A stretch of 64,000 nucleotides of DNA from Euonymus europaeus (taxonomy: Eukaryota; Streptophyta; Magnoliopsida; Celastrales; Celastraceae). This document shows, one piece after another, positions 57,842 through 64,000 of the stretch (the first letter of the stretch is position 1; each line of letters starts with the position of its first letter). Under the pieces are notes generated by a model. That model did no database searches, was not told the DNA's origin, and saw only the letters and a list, made by a program, of their open reading frames with translations. The DNA is taken from the NCBI GenBank assembly GCA_963580455.1, contig OY756964.1, positions 20,062,001 to 20,126,000 on the forward strand, in the 5' to 3' direction. Made by a program: the position numbers and the translations under genes.

Positions 57842-58289
57842 TAATAAACTACAGCGCGTCTGGTTTTGATCCATGGATGGGTGCATTGTTCACTTCTCTT
57901 GTTTCAACACCACCTTGTTTTTTCTTTGAATTTCTGTTTTGTATTGTATTTGAAACTTGGGCTTAAGTTTCAGTTTTTTACAGCATTTTGATTTTTTTTT
58001 TAGTAAACTGTGCATTTTATCACTGAAAATTAGGGTTTGTTACAAATTACTCATCCAAAATGATAATAAACTCACTGTTTTGTTTTTGTTTTACATTTTT
58101 TTTCTTTCCCCATTTATTATATGTTGTTTTTTCCTCTTTGGAATCACTATAGTCAACATGAAACCCCCTCTCTTTCTATGTATAAATTCGATAAATTTTA
58201 GACTTTATTCAGTTGAGAGTAATACAGGGAGCATAATCCCTGAAACTTGCGCGCCAGCCCTGCAGCCATAACAAATGCAGGACCTCTAG
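57842..58289. other. RRA-like gene 3' flank
   Basis: The likely 3' UTR runs through about 58180. No further gene is visible. Confidence 0.45.
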
Positions 58290-58401
58290 CGTTAGTATGA
58301 TTTTTTTTTATGAGAAAAGAATTTTATGAGAACTAAGAATCAATATAGTTGGCAATCTCTTGATCAACAAGAGACGTAATACAGGGAGAATGTTCCTCCA
58401 A

Positions 58402-58745
58402 TCATACGCATAACGTCTCACCACATTTTGCAAACCGAGCAAGGGTGTGAGCTACGTTGTTAGCAGTTCTTGAAACATAGCTAAAAGAAATAGCATCCAA
58501 ACTTGGTACCAAGGCTTTGATTGCATCCACAAAGTGACCAAACTGCACTTTTATAGGCCTCTGAAATAATGGCTGAAGCGATGATCGAAGAATCCATTTC
58601 AACCTCAAACTTTCTAAAACCATTATCCATACATATGTGCATTCCCCGGAGGACACCTTAGGCTTCAACAAAAATGGGAGCATAATCCCTCGAGATAACT
58701 CATGATTAATCCACATGGCTTCAAACTTGAAACGAAAAGCCTCCT
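58402..58745 (-). pseudogene. LINE C-terminal RNase H-like domain
   Basis: Open to 58716 and continuing a little beyond; SYVSRTANNVAHTLARFA near the C-terminus is the hallmark end of the RNase H domain of plant L1 LINE ORF2 (RVT_3 type). It directly follows endonuclease text, with no reverse transcriptase in between. Confidence 0.8.
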
Positions 58746-58749
58746 CCTT

Positions 58750-59790
58750 ACTTCCAGTTGATCCCTATTGCAACAAATCTCAAGGAACATGATCCGAGGT
58801 GTGCGTCACTAAATGGTGCACCATTGTCGATGGAACATCACCTTCCACTCTTCTGTCCCTACTGCCCTATCAATTCTCTCCATAATCAGTCCAGTATCAG
58901 ATCTATTATTTTCCCAAGTAAAATCCAAGCCCTTATACTCCAGATCCTGAAGCTCACACTCATCCAAAACCGCTTTAAAATCACCAATTAATTTGTATGA
59001 CTTTTGGTTTCCCCTTCTTTAATGGCGACAAGAGTTCATTGACATCACCAAAAACCAACCAAGGAAGAGTATTCATATGCTTCAACAGCCAAAGTAACTC
59101 CCAGGATTGCTTCCTCTTCAACGCTTCAGGATGCCCATAAAACACGGTCAATCTCCACCGTCTCCCATCACCTTCTAGCTGAACCCAAGAGTCCACGTGA
59201 TATTTTGAGTGCCCCTGCACATAAAAAACAATTCCTTCATTCCAAACTAGTGCTTAACCACCCCTAGTACCATCCCTACAAATAGCCAAGCAGTTTTATA
59301 ATCCATCCTATGAGCAAGACACTTAGGCCTTGCTTGGGAGAGGTGTTCGTAGGGGTTGGGAGAGGTTCGTGAACAAGCGAACCCCTCCGAACCCTTGCTT
59401 GGCGCGAACATCTCAAGGTGTTCGGAGGGGTTCACGAACCCCTCCCAACACCCCTTTTCCCAACCCCTCATTTTGAAGGGTTAGGAGGTGTTCACTCACA
59501 TTAAAGGCTCTCAACCCCTCCCAACCCCTCTCATACCAATCAAGGGTTCACTTTTATGAACCCCTCTCAACCCAACACCTCCCAACTCTACCCCTCTCAA
59601 CCCCTCTCAACCTAACACCTCCCAACCCATCTCCCAAGCATAGCCTTAATTTTCTTAGGCAAAAGCAGCGTTCAAGCAAAAAGAGTAAAATGGTCTCTTA
59701 ATATTCACCATGTGGCAACGAGCACAAACCAACCGAGGGTTCCCAAGCCCTCGGCAGTTTCAGAATATGGGACTCATAGCGCCGGATGGT
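58750..59790 (-). pseudogene. LINE ORF2 start and endonuclease, split by a MITE
   Basis: Read on the - strand, ORF2 opens near 59770 with NCRGLGNPRLVCAR, the usual start of plant L1 ORF2. The endonuclease/exonuclease/phosphatase domain continues below the MITE at 59220-58981 (WRLTVFYGHPE, PWLVFGDVNELL) and at about 58980-58765 (FTWENNRSDTGLIMERIDRA). Frames are broken. Confidence 0.8.
59326..59645. mobile_element. Tourist-like (PIF/Harbinger) MITE inside the LINE
   Basis: 320 bp with imperfect inverted ends GGCCTTGCTTGGGAGA / TCTCCCAAGCATAGCC and a TTA duplication on both sides (59323-59325, 59646-59648). The interior is a degenerate inverted array of AACCCCTC/GAGGGGTT words, so the transcript would fold strongly. 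It splits the LINE endonuclease. Confidence 0.87.
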
Positions 59791-60199
59791 CCTGCACTGC
59801 AAGCATTGTCGATATATCAATAGATGCATCAGGTATCTCATCACCCAACTTAATGTTCTTCACATCGCTAGGAATAACATTCCTGACAGATTCACCCCCA
59901 ATGGATTTCCATTTTCTGATTGTAAGCAATGCTCATATCCCACTCTACCGCATAGGAACCACCCCTATCGCCACTAGAAAAAATTGTCTCTTAACACTTT
60001 TAGGCATACCTTTTTTGTTGGGTAACCACAAATACAGCCAACTGAGCTTCCTCTATAATCAAGTCCTCACGAACCACCCTTTCATCACCATCCTTTAGGC
60101 ACCCGCGATAAGGATAATAAACATCCTTACACACTTATTCACTTCTATTCAGATCACTTCTCGAACCTTCCCTAGCTTCATTACCCATACTCTACTTAC

Positions 60200-61109
60200 C
60201 AGTCTGATCTCTACTCAAATCTTCACTCTCCATTCCAGCGAGCTGCTTTGGATGATTTTCAAAACCATCAGCACCCACATATTGAACTGGGTAGAGTTAG
60301 AACCTGAATCATTATCTTCCTTTTGTTCCTCAGAATAACGGCCCTTATGGGAACCCTCAGATCTAGACCAAGCACCATGTTTTCCAGGAACAGCTCGCAA
60401 CCAGGTCCCGTACTGCATAGTCAGCTTCCTCAAACCTACCTCAGTCTCCAAAAAACAAGCACAGTCTCGTTCAGTATGTCTTATATCTCCACACCAAAAT
60501 CAGAACAGAGGTAGTCTTTCATAGGTAAATTGCACCCAAGACTTTTCCCCATTGATAGAAATCATTAAACCTCTTTTCATTGGTACAGCCAGATTCTAAT
60601 TCGAAGGAACTCGCCCCAACCACGGCCAAAATAATCAACATCCACACCTACAACCTCACCCAATCGCTCCCAAATATTCTTACGCACTGTCTCAGTAAAA
60701 CCCCCCAAACAGTAAATCATGGACCCAAATCCACATCAACACCTGATAAAAATCCATGTTCTTCACTCTCACCAGAGGATCAACGGCTTTTAGAGCCAAC
60801 AACAAGTTATCAAACATCCAAGGCCCTTGCTTAAGGATCCTATGTTTGGACTCCATGGTGGAAAATTCCAGCAAAAAAGTATTCAGCCCCAAATTTCGTA
60901 TTAGAGTGATGTCTCTATACGAAACACTAGCCAAGTACCTTCATTGCCTCAACATTGAATTCCCTAGCCGTGCACAAGTTTGCAAAGAGGCATATCTCTT
61001 GGTTGGCTCTAACATGAGAGAAGCATTCCTCCTCCAAGTCGACTTCATGAGTCTCATCCTCAGTAAGATCCAGTTTTGACAGCGAATTTTCTACCGAACC
61101 CTCGCCCAT
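60200..61109 (-). pseudogene. LINE ORF1 (DUF4283 and zinc knuckle)
   Basis: Starting ATG at 61109 (- strand): MGEGSVENSLSKLDLTEDE, typical of plant L1 ORF1. A DUF4283-like block lies at about 60930-60690 (LIRNLGLNTFLLEF, LKQGPWMFDN) and a zinc knuckle-like FWCGDIRHTERDC near 60510-60470. Frame shifts and at least one stop occur between these. Confidence 0.75.
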
Positions 61110-61209
61110 CTTGACTCGAATCCAAAGTTCTAGAGTAACAGAAAGCACAATAACAAGCAAAAGAAAATAAACACCCACCCCTCAAAAGTCTGCGAGAGAA
61201 CCGGGAGAT

Positions 61210-62255
61210 CACCCTCGCCGAAACAACGGCCAGCTATTTGAGCTTTTCGTTACGTTCATTTTACATTTTATTTTTTTATTGGTAATTTATCAAGTAAAAA
61301 TTAAAGTCCACTTTCAAAATTTAACCAAACCCTAACCATTTATTTAACACAATTTGTACAATTTACAAACTAGCGAGAACCGGTTTTTGCACAGCCCTTT
61401 TTTGTGTTTGCAGTTGCACCCTCAAATGTAAGAGAATATAAATAAAAAGTTGATTTGCATGTGTCAATCCTTGATTTTTCGTGTATTTACTCTTTTCATA
61501 TTTGGAACCTTTTTAGCATTTGCATAGTAATTTTTATAATAATGTGCCTACTTTTTTTAATTCCAACATTTTAATTTTCACAGCTATAAATTCATATACA
61601 AGACACACACTTGATCATCCATCTTTTTATGATAATGGAACTACTATTTTAGGAATATCAACATTACAATTATTATAGCTTCAAATGCATAGATGGACAT
61701 ACACTTATCGACCATGCACGCTATCATGTCTTCTATTCTCTCAATGTTTTTGACAAACACATCATATAATTTTAGTGTTTAATGGATCATTTGAAATTCT
61801 AGGTTGAAAATCTAAGATTATCAAGTGGTTCTAGTGAGATAAATATATCTCTATAGAGATTAAAATAAACTACTCTCCTCGCTTGTGTCAATTTTTTATT
61901 TTTTTAAGAAATAATTTTGATTAATTGGAGATCCTTAAATGAATTTCTATTGTTGGCAGGATGATATTATTAGAAACGAAATACAAGAAGAAGAAGAACT
62001 TGATATGATACAAGAAAGTGAATAACGAATTGAAATTGATGTCACAAATGAATGTTCCTTTGTTATGGTAAACTAAATAAAAATTATTATTATATGTTGT
62101 ATTTTTGTTAATTTCTAACAAACTTAATAAATGCTCAAGTATTCCAATTCACGTCAATTGTTAATTTTTTATATTGTGGGGATGACCTCATGAACATAAC
62201 TTTTTGTATAGCATTTATGTTCTTACAGTCCAAAAAAATGGATAACTATACTTGG
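61210..62255. other. AT-rich DNA, no gene seen
   Basis: Nothing coding is recognisable in this kilobase, apart from a possible acidic run (QEEEELDMIQE, about 61983-62015) that may be worn leftover of the MULE transposase downstream. Confidence 0.4.
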
Positions 62256-62259
62256 ACAC

Positions 62260-62810
62260 TGAGCTATTATGATCAATAATAGATGAATGCAACACTCCCA
62301 GAGTTATTGTCGTTGATAGAGATTAACGTTGATAAACGTGTGTCCAAGTATTTCTAGGGACTAAGAAATTGCTCTGTAGATGGTATATTGGTAAGAATGT
62401 TATTACGAGAGTCAACATTCTAAGTTGAAGCGATATATGAACACATCACAATTGGACTTCAAGTCAGCAGGGCTGTATCTTTATAATCTCCTTGAAGATC
62501 AATTTGAAATCATAAAAGTTAGTTTCAAGAAGAGTAGAAATGTCGTCCAACATCGATTCAAACTACTGCAATTTTGAGAAATAAGGTTTTTTTTTGGTTC
62601 TTTCTAGTTGATGCGTTGGAAACTGATTTTGGTAGAATTTGAGCAGTTTAAAGTTGTTGGAGAAGACGTCCACTATTGCTGATGTAGATTTCGTACGATT
62701 AAAGGATTATCATGTGCGCATGAACTTGCAAATTATATGAACAAATATTGTCTCATACCATTTGCATGCATTGATAAATTTTAGAAGAAATTTGACTTAT
62801 TCCAAAAGAA
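62260..62810 (+). pseudogene. MULE / FAR1-type transposase remnant with SWIM motif
   Basis: A frame at about 62285-62400 reads NTPRVIVVDRD and, after shifts, LLCRWYIGKNVI, which fit the 'P-vIVTDRE ... LLCRWHI-KNVL' part of the MULE/FAR1 DDE domain. Then 62670-62800 reads CCRFRTIKGLSCAHELANY, with the CxC...CxH spacing of the SWIM zinc finger, followed by IPFACID. Stops and shifts break all frames, so it is dead. Confidence 0.72.
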
Positions 62811-62847
62811 TTTTTATAATTGAAATGTTGATTTTTGTCATGTACAC

Positions 62848-62975
62848 ATACATGGCAAAAATTACATGATATATAAAGGATATCAATACATATATAAAAA
62901 AAGTTCGAAATATACATGGCAAAAATTACATGATATATAAAGGATATCAATACATATATAAAAAAAGTTCGAAAT
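62848..62975. repeat. Two perfect tandem units of 64 bp
   Basis: 62848-62911 and 62912-62975 read the same, beginning ATACATGGCAAAAATTACAT and ending AAAAAAAGTTCGAAAT. Confidence 0.9.
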
Positions 62976-62979
62976 ATAT

Positions 62980-64000
62980 GAACTTTAAGTCAAAATTAAC
63001 TTTTATTTTGGCAAAAAATAGCTTTTATTGCTTAAAAATTTCACACGAAAAATGAAGGATTGAGACACAAATCAAAAACTTTTGTGATTTGTCTTTTGTA
63101 AGATGAGAGATGCACACCAAATAAAGGGTAATATGCTCAGACTCCTATAAACATTTGTCCTTGTGTAAATACTCCCTACACTAACATAAATGACAAATAC
63201 ACCCACAATTTTTAGTCGACCATTAAAGAAAATGTTAAATCCTCCTAAACCTGCTTAAATATAGGAATAACTGCCAAAGTATTAAGTGGGTCAATGCGTT
63301 ATATGAAAACTGTAGGGGGTATTTGCTCAAATTCTGAAAATGACTAAATTTAGAAGAACAAGAATCCTATGTCCAGAAAAATAGCAGAAGAAAGAGCAAT
63401 CTGTCACAACATAAGCAAACTGCCATTGAAATAAACAAAACAAAGGAAGATTCTAAAAAAGAAGACATATCCAACTATCAACATAAAAAGGAAGATCTCA
63501 TCTCAAAATCAGTTTTGATATTCAGTTGGGTTTAGGAGGTCTAATTAGAGGGATCTTAGGGCGAAAAATGTCATTTTCTTATGTTATGAGATCCGTTAAT
63601 AGGAGATTTTTTTTCCTTGACCTTGGTGGAACAAAAGGCCCATAGGCTAGAGCAGTGGCTGAAGTAAAGATTGGAGCATATGCTTGAGTAGTGACAATAG
63701 GTGATGCTGAACTTGAAAATTGTCCTAATTCCTTTTAATTATTCATGATCAAAGTTCTACCAAAATTTTCTTAAACTACTACTTCTTACTTCTACATCAA
63801 GAACAGAGAAAGGGCTTTAAGCATTACAATACCTAACATGATTGCTCGCCTCTCCACCTCCCTCAAGATTCGCCTCTCTCGAGCTTCCTTCACACAGGCT
63901 TCCCTCACATAAGCTTCGTCTGAAATTTTGAAACCCTGAGAGAGAAGCTTCCCTCACACGAGCTCTCGCCTTTTGATCCAACTTATTTGTAATTAAACAT
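62980..64000. other. AT-rich DNA to window end, no gene recognised
   Basis: No exon is convincing. On the - strand, at about 63690-63590, a short frame reads TTQAYAPIFTSATALAYGP, which could be the C-terminal tail of another transposase-like protein, but I would not call it. The last 150 bases have CTCTC and GCTTCCCTCACA repeats that look like 5' UTR or repeat sequence. Confidence 0.35.

Larger units (their letters stand above)
58290..61200 (-). mobile_element. L1-type LINE, internally deleted
   Basis: Read on the - strand from about 61200 to 58290. ORF1, the endonuclease and the terminal RNase H domain are present in the right order, but the reverse transcriptase is missing between about 58765 and 58740. 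The 5' end is set only by the ORF1 start at 61109. The 3' end near 58290 is approximate. The element has many stops and a Tourist-like MITE inserted in its endonuclease. Confidence 0.85.

Overview
The window is nuclear DNA of a flowering plant, very probably a eudicot. Genes are split by many GT-AG introns, intergenic DNA is AT-rich, and it is full of plant-type mobile elements: Ty1/copia, Ty3, L1-type LINE, hAT, PIF/Harbinger, MULE and a SINE. The gene families (IRE-type AGC kinase, RRA-type arabinosyltransferase, CYP72-clan P450) are plant ones. I cannot name the species.

Layout. 1-2103 looks like the end of a Ty3-type LTR. 2104-2580 is a cluster of inverted repeats including a 228-bp perfect palindrome. 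2588-4600 is repeat-rich and gene-free. 4946-24313 is a complete 17-exon gene for an IRE4-like protein kinase; its intron 6 holds a three-level nest: a SINE split by a Ty1/copia element, itself split by a hAT-type element. 24314-30822 is a graveyard of elements (long inverted repeat, Ty3 gag remnant, PIF/Harbinger transposase pseudogene, hAT element). 30823-40482 is a complete 16-exon gene for a DUF4091/GH123-like protein, with a hAT-type MITE in intron 11. 40803-45601 is a decayed but full-length Ty1/copia element. 45602-48725 shows no gene. 48726-50006 (FAD monooxygenase, 2 exons), 51356-54414 (cytochrome P450, 4 exons) and 55605-57841 (RRA-like GT77 arabinosyltransferase, 2 exons) are compact intact genes, all on the + strand. 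58290-61200 is an internally deleted L1-type LINE on the - strand carrying a Tourist-like MITE. 62260-62810 is a MULE/FAR1-type transposase remnant, followed by AT-rich DNA.

All five host genes could be joined by hand from the sequence with frames that add up exactly: 1086, 649, 394, 502 and 434 residues. They lie on the same strand but do not form an operon or an obvious pathway. The adjacent FAD monooxygenase and P450 are the only pair that might act together, and that is a guess. The most unusual structures are the perfect palindrome, the nested insertions in the kinase intron, a copia element with near-identical LTRs but broken reading frames, two GC-AG introns, and a 13-nt coding first exon in the DUF4091 gene.
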